64,000 nt of DNA, taken from the NCBI RefSeq assembly GCF_033958435.1, contig NC_134142.1:104544501-104608500 (forward strand), written 5' to 3'. Each line of letters opens with the position of its first letter. Positions within the stretch are counted from its first letter, which is position 1. The position numbers were made by a program, and so were the translations under genes. Positions 24,500-35,699 of this stretch are shown piece by piece. The notes beneath the pieces were generated by a model, which was not told the origin of the DNA, did no database searches, and saw nothing but the letters and a program-made list of their open reading frames with translations. This stretch comes from Carettochelys insculpta (Eukaryota; Chordata; Testudines; Carettochelyidae).

Positions 24500-27426
24500 A
24501 ACTTGAAATGGGAGGGAGTATGGGCTACACTGGGAGAGTAAAAAGAGGGCCAGGGCAAAACTGGGAGGCAAGACCAAATCAATGTCTGAGATGCCTATAT
24601 ACAAATGCAAGAAGTATGGGAAACAAACAAGAAGAATTGGAAGTACTAATAAGTGAATACAACTATGATATCGTTGGCATCACAGAAACTTGGTGGGATA
24701 ATACTCATGATTGGAATGTTGGTATTGAAGGGTACAGCCTGCTTAGGAAGGACAGGCAGGGAAAGAAGGGAGGAGGTGTTGCCTTGTATATTAAAAATGT
24801 ACACACCTGGACAGAGGTGGAGATGGACAGGTTGAAAGTCTCTGGGTTAGACTCAGAGGAGTTAAAAACAAGGATGAGGTCCTACTAGGCGTCTACTACA
24901 GGCCCCCTGGCCAGGTGGAAGAGGTGGATGAGGCTTTCTTTAAACAGCTAACAAAATCATCCAGGGCCCAGAATTTGCTGGTGTTGGGGGACTTCAACTA
25001 TCCAGGTATATGTTGGGAAACTAATACAGCAGGGGACAGACTGTCCAATAAATTCTTGGATTGCATTGCAGACAACTTTTTATTCCAAAAGGTTGAAAAA
25101 GCTACCGCGGGGAAGCTGTTCTAGATTTAATTTTAACAAATAGGAAGGAAATTATTGAGAATTTGAAAGTGGAAGGATGCTTGGGTGAAAGAGATCATGA
25201 AATCATAGAGTTCACAATTCTAAGGAAGGGTAGAAGGGAAAACAGTACAATAGAGATAGTGGATTTCAGGAAGGCAGATTTTGGTAAACTCAGACAGCTG
25301 GTAGGTAAGGTCCCATGGGAAGCTAAACTGAGGGAAAAAACGGCTGAGGAGAGTTCGCAGCTTTTCAAAGGGACATTATTAAAGGCCCAAAAGCAAGCTA
25401 TCCCACTGCGTAGGAAAGATAGAAAACATGGCAAAAGACTGTCTTGGCTTAACCAGGAGATCTTGCATGATCTCAAACTAAAAAAGGAATCGTATAAGAA
25501 ATAGAAACTAGGACAAATTACAAAGGATGAACATAGGCAAACAACACGACCATGCAGGACCAAGATTAGAAAGGCTAAGGCACAAAATGAGCTCAAACTA
25601 GCTACAAGCATAAAGGGAAACAAGAAGGCTTTTTACAAATACATTGGTAACAAGAGGAAGACCAAGGAGAGGGTAGGGCCACTGGTCAGTGACGAGGGAG
25701 AAACAGTAACAGGGAATTTGGAAATGGCAGAGGAGTTTAATGATTTCTTTGTTTCGGTCTTCACTGAGAAATCTGAAGGAATGTCTGACATAGAGAATGC
25801 TAGTGGAAAAAGGGGTAGGTTTAGAAGTTGAAATACGAAAAGAACAAATTAAAATTTACTTAGAAAAATTAGATGCCTGCAAATCACCAGGGCCTGATGA
25901 AATGCATCCTAGAATCCTCAAGGAGCTGATAGAAGAGGTATCTGAGCCTTTAGCAATCATTTTCAGAAAATCATGGGAGACGGGAGAGATTCCAGAAGAC
26001 TGGAAAAGGGCAAATATAGTACCCATTTATAAAAAAGGGGAACAAGAATAACCTGGGAAACTACAGGCCAGTCAGCTTAACTTCTGTGCCAGGAAAGATA
26101 ATGGAGCAGGTCATTAAAGAAATCATCTGCAAGCAATTGGAAGGTGGTAAGGTGATAGGGAACAGCCAGCATGGTTTTGTTAAAAACAGATCATGTCAAA
26201 CCAATCTAATAGCTTTCTTTGATAGAATAACGAGCCTTGTGGATAAGGGAGAAGTGGTGGATGTGATATACCTAGACTTCAGTAAAGCATTTGACACGGT
26301 CTCACATAATATACTCATCAATAAACTACTCAAATACAACTTAGATGGGGCTACTATAAGGTGGGTGAACAACTGGCTGGATAACTGTACCCAGAGAGTA
26401 GTTATTAATGGTTTTCAATCCTGCTGGAAAAGTATAACTAGTGGGGTTCCGCAGGGTCTGTTTTAGGACCGGTTCTGTTCAATGTCTTCATTAACAATTT
26501 AGATATTGACATAGAAAGTACACTTTTTAAGTTTGCAGATGATACCAAGCTGGGAGGGGTTGCAACTTCTGTGGAGGATAGGGTCATAATTCAAAAGGAT
26601 CTGGATAAACTGGAGAAATGGGCTGAGGTAAACAGCATGAAGTTTAATAAGGACAAATGCAAAGTGCTCCACTTAGGAAGGAACAATCAGTGTCACACAT
26701 ACAGAATGGGAAAGGACTGCCTAGGAATGAGTATAGCAGAAAGGGATCTAGGGGTTATAGTGGACTACAAGTTAAATATGAGTCAACAGTGTGATGCTGT
26801 TGCAAAAAAAGCAAACATGATTCTAGGATGCATAAACAGGTATGTTGTGAACAAGACACGAGAAGTCATTCTCCCGCTCTACTCCGCGCTGGTTAGGCCT
26901 CAGCTGGAGTATTGTGTCCAGTTCTGGGCACCGCAGTTCAGGAAGGATGTGGAGAAATTGGAGATGGTCCAGAGGAGAGCAACGAGAATGATCAAAGGTC
27001 TGGAGAACATGACCTATGAAGGAAGGCTGAGAGAATTGGGCTTGTTTAGTTTGGAAAAGAGAAGATTGAGGGGGGACATGATAGCAGTTTTCAGGTATCT
27101 AAAAGGGTTTCATAAGGCAGAGGGAGGGAACTTGTTCTTCCTTGCCTCTGAGGATAGAACAAGAGGTAATTGACTTAAATTGCAGCAGGGAAGGTTCAGG
27201 TTGGACATTAGGAAAAAGTTCCTAACTGTCAGGGTGATCAAACACTGGAACGAATTGCCAAGGGAGGTGGTAGAATCTCCATCACTGGAGATATTTAAGA
27301 AGAGGTTAGATAGATGGCTTTCAGGGATGGTCTAGAAAGTGCTTGGTCCTGCTGTGGGGGCAGGAGGCTGGACTCGATGGCCTCTCAAGGTCCCTTCCAG
27401 TCCTACTATTCTATGATTCTATGATT
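24500..27426 (+). mobile_element. CR1 LINE, nearly full ORF2 with intact 3' tail (CR1-A)
   Basis: A plus-strand CR1 retrotransposon. It starts in the first part of ORF2, is truncated at the 5' end as most CR1 copies are, and runs to the family's diagnostic 3' terminus. There a GGACTCGATGGCCTCTCAAG segment is followed by the 8-bp tandem ATTCTATG repeated about twice (27408-27426). CR1 copies by target-primed reverse transcription starting at this tail, which explains the complete 3' end. The coding part is described separately. The 5' boundary is approximate. Confidence 0.9.
24577..27335 (+). pseudogene. CR1 ORF2 (endonuclease-reverse transcriptase), frameshifted
   Basis: ORF2 normally encodes an apurinic-type endonuclease that nicks target DNA and a reverse transcriptase that copies the CR1 RNA. 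The endonuclease part shows Thr-Asn-Ala-Arg-Ser, Gly-Ile-Thr-Glu-Thr-Trp-Trp, Tyr-Tyr-Arg-Pro-Pro and Gly-Asp-Phe-Asn-Tyr. The reverse transcriptase shows Tyr-Leu-Asp-Phe-Ser-Lys-Ala-Phe-Asp-Thr-Val near 26270, Ser-Gly-Val-Pro-Gln-Gly near 26443 and the catalytic Phe-Ala-Asp-Asp near 26536. The C-terminal part (26571-27173) is a clean 200-residue block. The frame is broken at about 24885, 25125, 25504, 26051, 26465 and 27173, so it is not functional. The natural stop appears to be the TAG at 27333-27335. Confidence 0.9.
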
Positions 27427-27737
27427 AGACTTCAGTGGATCTACCCAAGGTATTTTATATGTGGATGTTAATTACAGGGCGTCTACTAAATATATAAAAC
27501 ACATATAAGAAATGTAAATAATTATTTCCTGGATTTTATCACTCAGTTCCTATAATCTACCCCACTGCAAGTCCTCTAAGCATGGGCTTTTGATCTTAAA
27601 GCGTCTAGGACTTACTACCCTCTAAAATTATTCCAGGTTCAAATGCTCTTTATCTGTTTGATGATTTCCACCAGGTGAAACAGAGGGGTTTTGTGTTGCA
27701 TTTCAGGGTTCTTTCAAACTTGATAGTGAAACACTGA
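27427..27737. other. Gene-free stretch
   Basis: Short AT-rich single-copy segment between the CR1 tail and the next MITE; nothing recognised. Confidence 0.4.
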
Positions 27738-28009
27738 GGCTATGTCTACACAGAACTGTCCCCAGCACTGCTGCTGGCAGAGCTATGCAAAGTGAGCTGC
27801 CTCTGCAGACATGCCTCTGCCAGCTAAACCTCCCTCTGATGCCAGTTCCTTGTGCCTCAAATCTGTGGGCAAACTCTTGAGGGGCGGGGGGTGCTATGGT
27901 ATTGAGTTTCAGGAGTATGCCAATGAGCAGCTATTTGTAATACCCAGCAGCTCACTTTGCATGGCTCTGGCGGCAACAGTGCTGGGCAGAGCTCTGTGTA
28001 GACATAGCC
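27738..28009. mobile_element. 272-bp MITE with GGCTATGTCTACACAGA ends
   Basis: The left end GGCTATGTCTACACAGAACT mirrors the right end AGCTCTGTGTAGACATAGCC. Pairing continues inward (CAGCACTGCTGCTGGCAGAG against CTCTGGCGGCAACAGTGCTG), so nearly the whole element is a hairpin-capable palindrome. The terminal GTCTACAC core is shared with the 0.7-kb family although the interiors differ. No coding capacity. Confidence 0.75.
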
Positions 28010-28585
28010 CAAGGGTGTGAAACTCAGGGCAGGTGTGAATCTCTGTGTACTGTAAGTGTACATGATTGCAGGTGGAGGGGAAACCCATTGATTTCCAGTG
28101 CTATAAATGAGAGGAGAATCTGACCTTTACTGTTTTGTCTATAGATTGTTGGGCAGGTTTCCTAGGAAAAGTCTCTTGGAAGAATGATTATACTAATGAC
28201 ATATATTTTGTACCACATAGTAAGGTGATGTGGAATCACAGCAGCATGTATCCCTGGCAGTCATTATACAGCTTATCCATCAAACTTACACACGTAGCTA
28301 CTGTAGGCAACACAGAAAGAATCCCTCTCTGTTTATGTCTGATTTCCCTTGTGTTTTCTCTACAGCACTGAGATCCCATTATCTGGTATGTGGGACACCT
28401 GCCTTCAAGCTGTGCACTGCTCTAGCACAAGCTGCACAGGTCCTGATCCTGTATTTGTGGGGGGACTGCTGCACCCGGCAAAGTTAAGGGAGCTCCTTGA
28501 GAGCACAGTGATCCACAGATACCAACGAAAATGCAGGATCATGTCCTCAAGAGGAAATCCTGGTCACACTGGAGTCAGAGTCTCA
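28010..28585. other. Gene-free stretch
   Basis: Single-copy-looking sequence without recognised features; overlapping plus-strand frames at 28135-28594 show no protein-family motif. Confidence 0.4.
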
Positions 28586-28710
28586 TGCATCTGACAAAGG
28601 GGGTCTTTGCCCACAAAAACGGATGCTCCAAAATATCTGTTAGTCTATAAGGCACCGCAGGACTTCTTGATGTTTTTGAAGATACAGACTAACTCGGCTA
28701 CCCCTCTGGT
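28586..28710 (+). repeat. Dispersed reptile repeat, second copy
   Basis: Contains TGCATCTGACAAAGGGGGTC, TTTGCCCACAAAAACGGATG, CTGTTAGTCTATAAGGCACC and ACAGACTAACTCGGCTACCC in the same order as 13755-13882. Confidence 0.75.
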
Positions 28711-28764
28711 AAATGAGCACTGACTTCAATGAAGCCAGGATTTCTTCCCAAGAATTTAGTGATG

Positions 28765-29325
28765 TGCTCAGAGTTGTTCCATCCATAGGGCAAATTGGGG
28801 CACCCACCCAAGGGCCCTGTGCTTTTGGGGCCCCACAGCAGCTATCCCAACTATCCTTTGGACAGAGTAACTGGGCCTGGCCTGGGGCAGCAGCAGGGTT
28901 CACCCCCACTCACACTCACTACTTAGGCACCAGGAGCCAGAACTCCAACACACTCGGCCCCACCACACAACCCTCTCCTAGCCTGCTGCACTTGGCCTCT
29001 CTCTGCTGGCAGGAAGCAGAGACCTCTGGCCCCAGGGTGCTCCGCTTCCTGCTGCCACAGAGAAGCAGGGAACAGCAGGCTGAGAAGAAAGCAGGGTGGG
29101 CTGGGTGGGGTTGAGTGGGGAGCAGTGGAGAAGTCTCACATGGTGGGGGGCTGAGCCCTTCTGCCACAGTGCCTGGCCCTGTAACCCAGGCTGCGTTGCT
29201 CAAGTAAAGGGGAAGAGAATGTGGGGTAAGGGTGGTCCTGCAGTTCATGAGCCCTGAACCAGGGGTGAGGGTTGGTTCAGGCCCTGCTCCCCTCTTGGAA
29301 GAGTGCTGGATGTGCTACAGCTGTG
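28765..29325. repeat. GC-rich interspersed repeat, class unknown
   Basis: The segment starting GGGCAAATTGGGGCACCCAC with GGGCCCTGTGCTTTTGGGGC has the look of a reptile non-autonomous DNA element with a GC-rich, repeat-prone body. Ends are not clear. The 133-residue plus frame here is proline/glutamine-rich compositional noise. Confidence 0.35.
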
Positions 29326-29383
29326 ACTGAGTTTTGTTACAAATAAATTGGGGTTTTCCACGCTTTATTATTTTAAATTTTAG

Positions 29384-29761
29384 TACAGGTCACACCTCCC
29401 AAATCTGGGAATCCCTCATCCAACATCATCAGTGGTCTGGTAGGACCACAGATGTTCCAGGACCAATAGTCCTGGGACTGGGGCCAGGACTGGCATCTGA
29501 GGGACCAGTGTCCAGTAGCCCAGCTAGAGCCAGTGTCTGTGGGCCCAGGCCAGGGCCAGGCCCGGAGCAACAGAGAGCAGCCCTGCAAGGGCCAGAGCCC
29601 CTGCCCCGTGGCAGTGCTTGGCTGGGTCTGGAGCCCAAGACCAAGGCCAGAGTCCCCAGAGAGCATGTATCTGGGTCCTTCTGATAGCAGAATCCCTGGA
29701 CCTTCCCTAGTCCAACAATTTCAGACCCCGATCATGCCAGACCAGGGAGGCACAATCTATA
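29384..29761. mobile_element. MITE with TACAGGT ends, copy 1
   Basis: The left end reads TACAGGTCACACCTCCCAAA then TCTGGGAATCC. The right end reads ATCATGCCAGACCAGGGAGG then CACAATCTATA, an imperfect inverted match of about 30 bases. The interior is rich in CCAGG-type repeats. A second copy is at 34023-34482 and a worn one at 18312-18638. No coding capacity; the frames found inside on both strands are low-complexity. Confidence 0.6.
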
Positions 29762-32621
29762 TTTAAAATAAATAAGTTGAAATTAGGAAATAGTAATACA
29801 ACTACTATGTTTGTAACTGCAGCTTCTGGAATCTGTCCTGCAGGGAATGTCACAAATCAAGAAGGTCTCCCTTTGTGTCACATTCAGCAAGTGAATCCAA
29901 GTCAAGAGAAAGGGGACGTAAAAATCACAGGTTAAGAGACAGCGTTCTATATACCACACGTATTTATTTCAGTAAGTTAGAATCTGATTCAGAGCACTTT
30001 GAAGTCAATGAAAAAAACCCATAAAGCCCTTGATACACAGAACATAGTACCCTGATAAAATATGCAGTTGATAAATTGGGATTAGAAAATACTCCTAACT
30101 GCTATATGGAGCTAAAACCTCCCATTTTAGTCAAATCAAGTAACTCTTTTTAGGGATGAAAGGGAGCAGCTAGGTTGGTCATGTAGATTTAGCGTAACAT
30201 GGGTTTGACGAACAGAAGTAGCTGGGCATTGTTGACCAGGAGTCTGAAAAATAGTTGGGAGTGTTGTTTTGCCTCACCAATCTGACCTGAGAATCTCTAG
30301 GCTCACCCTCCACCCCAGACCACAGCTGAGGAGTTATAAGAGCACCTATCCAGAGGTAAGTCACAGGAGCTGCAGCAATCGCATGAACCCTACAAATGAT
30401 ATAATAGCAACACAGGAATTATTGCACTTAATAATGGAGTTTACCATCAAATATCTGAGGGGGTAGTTACATACACATTAATCCACCTTGATTAGCTGCA
30501 TAAAAACAATATGCAAGTACAAGTATATGTAGAGTAACTCCATACTCATACTCCCTCCTCATGAACTCAAGGAGTTGAAGGACCAGCCTCATTCCATTAA
30601 TGGTGAGATGTGAGATATTGTTAGAGTGAAGAAAAATTTAAAGGTTTAGAGAAAGACTAGTACTAGTAGAAAGAAAAACTAACAGATAGGACAGAGAGAC
30701 TAAAAGGCCACGGTTGGCCATAGGGTTTTATAGGTTTCCTTACCTCTCTTCAGCCCAATCTTTCAAAGCCAAAACTAGATTTCTCCACCCTAAGATTTTT
30801 GAGGGTACGCATACCTGATTGGAGAATGGAACCAACACATGCACCCACTTTGAATAGGTGTAAGATATCACATTACAGCCTCATTAACAACCTCCAAAAA
30901 TGGACATCTGGGGCAAGATACCAAAAGATATCTGACCTAGGCCTTCACTTTGCAATAAACAGGATGGTTGATCCAATGAAGCAATAAGATCCTGGCACCA
31001 CACAAGATAAAAATGCTGTCTGCTAACTAAACTGAAGTCTGGGAATGCTGGGAATGCAGATGAGTCCCCACCCCACTTACGTAGATCTGGCTGGAAATCT
31101 CCAGACATCCACACCTACCTAGCTCAAGCTGATATCTTACAGAGTATGATCCCTGTAGGCATCTTGCATTACGCTAAAATGGAACGAAACAGCAAAAGTT
31201 AGAGGGGAACAGCCAGTATGCATAACATAGGCTTAGGTTACAAGATATATAATACAGGCTAACATATCCTTACAGGCAACTGTATGACCGCAATTGTTGC
31301 TTTCAAACAAGCTGCTTTACATTATAAACTATTCCTCAAAGAATTCTTAACAGGATTAAAAATCTTTAAGTTTAAGGAATATTTTCAAAAAAACATGCAG
31401 ATAATTTTAATCAAACATGCCACAGTAATTCATGACTGGACTGATTGTTGTGCCATGGGGTCATTTTTTCTAAGCCTACAAACAAGAGAAAACGAGAACC
31501 TTAGAAAGCAGTATTTCCTGAACCACATTTATCATATTAGTCAGGTGATGGGCCACACTGAATTATACAAATGTCACTATATAAACTTTTGGGTTATTTT
31601 CCTTGCCTTTATTTTACTGCATGAATTATGTGATGAAAAGCTGTGGATATGTGTATGGATGCAAGGACTCATGGCATTAAAAAGCTACACTTGAATGCCC
31701 TAAATTTCTGAGCTGTGAACCACCCATTGTAATCCCAGCTGGAGTCCAAGACTGTTGCTGAAAAGCAGTTTATTTTTCTTAAATGGGAACAAAATATTAA
31801 TGCTTCACATTTTTAATGGAAGAGATTTATTCTGTGAAATTAACTGATGCACAGGTGCCAATTTCTTTCTTACAGCCTGATCTCCAGCAGCAATCTCCCC
31901 ATTAAACAATGTTTTACAGTGCAGTGAAATGAACACTTGGGCTGCAGAAGCATATTTTAAATCAGTGGTCATTGAGGATTCACAAGATCTTCTACTCCCA
32001 GCACATTAATGGGCTCCCATCCACACCCAGGCAGACAGACACTGCACCATGAGGCAAAGGAGCAGATTTTTAGAATGGTCAGTTGCAGAGAAACATGAAA
32101 AATTGGACAACCACTGGTTTGTCCAGAATTTCAAGAGAAGGATGTGACTTAAAGTCCCAGTTTTTAATGAATATCTATGATCCACCTGGCTGACCAATAA
32201 AACAAGAAAATGTTGACAAAGCCAGAGCAGGTGAGGATCAGGTACCCTAGATGACCCTCACCCACTGATCAGAGAGAAGCTTCTCCAAGAGCGCATTGGC
32301 ATCATAGCATAGCCATCGTTAAAAGCTCAATATGCTACCTGCCATGTTCTTATAGCAACACTCACAACTGCAAAGGGGACATCCCAGCACTGCAATCACT
32401 GGTGAGTGGCAAATTTTTAAATCTTGAACAACCAAAAGAGAATATGGAGGAAAGAATTGTGAAAGCGTTTGCAAGACAAAAAATTCTAATGAGCTCCTCA
32501 AGCAGAGTGTTAAATGGGGTCTCGTACATATGAACGAATCTGAATTTTAAAGAATTAAATGTCCCTAAACAATTCTATTTTGTTTGAAACATCAGCCCTT
32601 CTGGGATACAGTTTCTAAAAG
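29762..32621. other. Long gene-free stretch
   Basis: AT-rich, apparently single-copy. The longest frame, 31284-31694 plus (136 residues), is rich in Lys, Phe, Ile and Leu as expected from AT-rich noise, has no recognisable domain, and is not flanked by convincing splice sites. Confidence 0.45.
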
Positions 32622-32762
32622 AAACAGGAACATAGGCCTTGCCATACTGGATCAGCCTTGGTGTCCATCTTCTCCAGTATCCTATCTCCAAAAGCAGCCA
32701 AAGGAAGATGTCATGGAAAAATATAGCCCTTGACCACTTACCCAATTCTTGGCACACACCTC
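32622..32762 (+). repeat. Reptile interspersed repeat with GCCATACTGGATCAG core
   Basis: Motifs GGAACATAGGCCTTGCCATA, CTGGATCAGCCTTGGTGTCC and CTCCAGTATCCTATCTCC follow the order of a common reptile/bird dispersed repeat (AAGAACATAAG...GCCATACTGGGTCAGACC...CCAGTATCCTGTCTC). The class is left open; it is probably LINE- or SINE-derived. Confidence 0.55.
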
Positions 32763-34022
32763 TCCATCAAAAATTATTGCCCACTCCTGTTCTATACAGA
32801 GCCTGTTTATGTAAATATTGGAGAAAACAGGCCAAATTTAGCACAATGTGAACAAATTTTGAAAATCTGCGCCTGCTCTTTCCCTCACTGGAACTTTTGC
32901 CAAGTGAAATTTCAGTCCCCTAGCTTCTAAACTAATTATTTCTTGAATCCAGCACAGTAGCTCATCAGCCCAAGTCTTTCAGAACAGAAGACAGCAGCTC
33001 CAACTGGCAATGAGCCTCCCCTATTTATGTTCAGAATTGCATCAGCCAAACGCATTTACAAACATCAGCTTCTCATTGCAACTAAAATAAGAACTACGTG
33101 TAATTATTTGCCCAGATATTATCTGTGGAGACCACCAGCCAAGAAAAAGTAAAGAGGAAGCCAAAAGTCCCAAGTGAACAGAGAAAAGACAAGGATAAAA
33201 TGTAAAAACCATCGTAGCAAAGGTTAAATCTAAGCATTTCTACTTAGACCATAGAAAAGAAATGTCAACGTCTGAGAAAGGTAAGTGGACTACATGAACT
33301 CAGCTTCTATGGCAAGTTTCAATTACAAAATATCAGCATCCATCATTATGATTTTAAGGGCCAGAACCTCAACTGGTATGAATTCCTTACAAAATAACGT
33401 TGTATTGTTCATTGTTCCATAGATTTTCATATAACAAATATATTTCCCCTGGATGTTTGTCCAAGCTCTTATATTGTAATAAATCTTTTCTTTATAATGA
33501 TTTGTTTGGAAAATGGTTTCTTTTAAATAGTAACGGACAGGCACAATTATCACACAAGAGAATTTAATGGTTTCCATTTCCCTAGACTTATTTTAAAACA
33601 CTTGATTACTGCATTGTCTTCATTTGAAACAATCAAAAACCTAATTAATATGTACCTCTTGCCACTATAGGAATGGTCAGCCAAGCTTCAGCAAGAAAAT
33701 AAAACATCAGTCTGATCGAATTGTTTTTAGAAAGGCAAAAACATCAAGGTGTAAAGCATTTGTTTCAACATTCCAGTGTTGCCAGATTTTCAAATAAACA
33801 ATGGCTGTTGTTTTTTTTCCCAGACAATATTGTATTTACTGCTAAAATAAATGAAATGTAAAAGAATCATGAATACCGATGGCTTGAAAAAGAGACTGGA
33901 TACAGATCTCTTCTCACACAGAGAAGGTTTCACAGTTATAACTCCATTAACTTCAACAGAGTTGCACATGATTTACATCACTGTAGTTAGAAAAAAGAAA
34001 TCAAGCCCACTGTAGAGAAACC
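32763..34022. other. Gene-free AT-rich stretch
   Basis: No repeat or gene recognised. The segment 33600-33880 is notably AT-rich with ATTA/TAAT motifs; that is only a composition remark. Confidence 0.4.
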
Positions 34023-34482
34023 TACAGGTATAGGTTCAGCCTCTTAAATCTGGTACTCACTCGTCTGGCAACATTGGTGCTTTGGCAAGACCATGGATGT
34101 TGCAGGACCAGAAAATCCCAAGGCTGGGGCTGGACTTACATCAATAGGGCAGGGACAGAGCTGGAGCTCCCACCATCCCTGCTGCAGCATGGGAGGAGGG
34201 AGGGGCAGAGCCTCTTTTGCAGTGTGGGGCTGGGGTTGGAGCTCCCCCACAGCATGGGGTTGGAGACAGAGCCCCTGCCAGAGTTCCCTGAAGCGTGGGG
34301 CTGAGGCCAGAGCCCCTGCCTACTAGACACCTGTGGCAGCTCTAGGAAGCCTGGATTGTCAAGGGAGCAGGAGGCAGGGTCTACCTGAGGAAGAAGCCCT
34401 GGACCTCCCCAGGTCCAGCAAATTCTGTCATTCAGGACCTATGAGGTCCTGACAATGCCAGACCAGACAGATGCAACCTGTA
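34023..34482. mobile_element. MITE with TACAGGT ends, copy 2
   Basis: The left end is TACAGGTATAGGTTCAGCCT then CTTAAATCTGG. The right end is CCAGACCAGACAGATGCAAC then CTGTA. The interior resembles copy 1 (GGACCAGAAAATCCCAAGG-type segments, then GGAGCAGGAGGCAGGG). An inverted C/G-rich body gives spurious frames on both strands. Confidence 0.6.
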
Positions 34483-34529
34483 TGGGGGGGAAAAAATCTA
34501 CTAATGCAGTAAACCTTATAGCTGTTTTG

Positions 34530-35300
34530 TAGAGGAGTGTGACTCACCACCATGGCGTCTCCTGCTGGTCACTCAGGAATTAGCTCTCCCAGCCTCCAGA
34601 GGGGCATCCACTGGCTGGTGTCTCACCTGTTTACCTGTTCTCTACCCTCTTATATTAGCATCCACATCCCCCCCAGACCACACTGCCCTACACTCCAGGG
34701 AACCCTAAGCCCTTATACCCACCATGCCTGAGTGACCCACTGCCAGTCATCATCTAGCCCCCTACCTCACAGGCAAACTGCAGTCTGAAATGGCCACTCC
34801 TCTTTGCCAAGGGAGTTGTCGACCTGCTGCCTTCTACCCTTGCAGCCTCCCTGCAGACTTAGTACCCTCAGGCCTTGTCTCAGGCACTGCAGCCTGGGAA
34901 CTCGCCTGACCAGAGCTCCCCTAGATCAGCCTGCCTTCTCCCCAGCCCTGCTCTGTTTTAGGAAGCCCTTGGAGCTTCCCTGCCACTAGGTCCTTCCTGC
35001 TCCATACCTGCAGCAATAGTCTTCTCCCCTCCCACTCCAGAAACCCCTATTTATATAGCCCCAGTTGGGCCCTAATTGGCAGCTAATTGCCTCAGCTGCT
35101 GGCTCCTCAGCCTCAGCCCTCTTCCAGGGCTGTGTTTAACTCTTTCTCCTCCGAAGCAGGAAGAACAGGACAGCAGGCAACAGGGAGTATGCCCAGGAGT
35201 TCACCTTGAGGGGGGGCCCATACCAATTGGTCTTTTTCTTACAGTTTATTTCTCTTATGCCCTTCAAGGCAGCACTAAAACTCTCTCAGGAAAGGGGAAA
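34530..35300. other. GC-rich unclassified segment upstream of a CR1 ORF1 start
   Basis: CpG-poor but C-rich sequence with no gene. A TATTTATATAGCCCC box is at about 35047-35061. Because a CR1 ORF1 start follows immediately, this could be CR1 5' untranslated sequence or an unrelated repeat; I cannot decide. Confidence 0.3.
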
Positions 35301-35455
35301 ATGGATAGTGACAAGTCAGCTGTTGTGATCTGCAAAGCATGTGCCATATTCATCTTTCTCCCCGAAGATAGAAGGGATTTTGTAGGAACCAAGAGCAAGC
35401 TGGTCTCCATCTTGGAAGAGAAGATTAGTAAGCCCCCTCTCCCCACTGTAACTAG
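35301..35455 (+). pseudogene. CR1 ORF1 N-terminal fragment
   Basis: From the ATG at 35301 the plus strand reads Met-Asp-Ser-Asp-Lys-Ser-Ala-Val-Val-Ile-Cys-Lys-Ala-Cys, then Phe-Leu-Pro-Glu-Asp-Arg-Arg-Asp and Ser-Ile-Leu-Glu-Glu-Lys-Ile. This is the layout of the CR1 ORF1 start: a Cys-x-x-Cys pair, a PEDRRDY-V segment, a second Cys pair, then a coiled coil beginning LLEEK. Here the second pair reads Gly-Thr-Lys-Ser, so both cysteines are lost and the putative zinc site is broken. It stops after about 50 residues, where the Harbinger-related region begins. Confidence 0.55.
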
Positions 35456-35699
35456 TTGTTAGCAGGTTCTGTATAAATCCACATGTTCTTTCATCAAGTA
35501 AAAGAGCTTATTTGTTGCCCATCCCTGTGTGCTGTGTGCATGGGGGGGGCAATAAGGGGGGGGGTTCAGCGGGGGGTGGTTAGTAGGGTTTGCGGAAAGC
35601 CTCCTGGACATGGAACCCGTCCTGTTGGACCTGGCAGCTAGAGGTGGTGGCCAGCTGTTCGTATCCCGGGCCAGAATCAGCTTCTACCCCTGGTGGAAC

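Noticed and set aside
31284..31694. 136-residue open frame on the plus strand
   Set aside because: AT-rich composition, no recognisable domain and no convincing splice sites or start context.
34530..35300. Possible solo LTR because of a TATA-like box in GC-rich DNA
   Set aside because: No TG...CA ends, target duplication, primer-binding site or polypurine tract could be identified.
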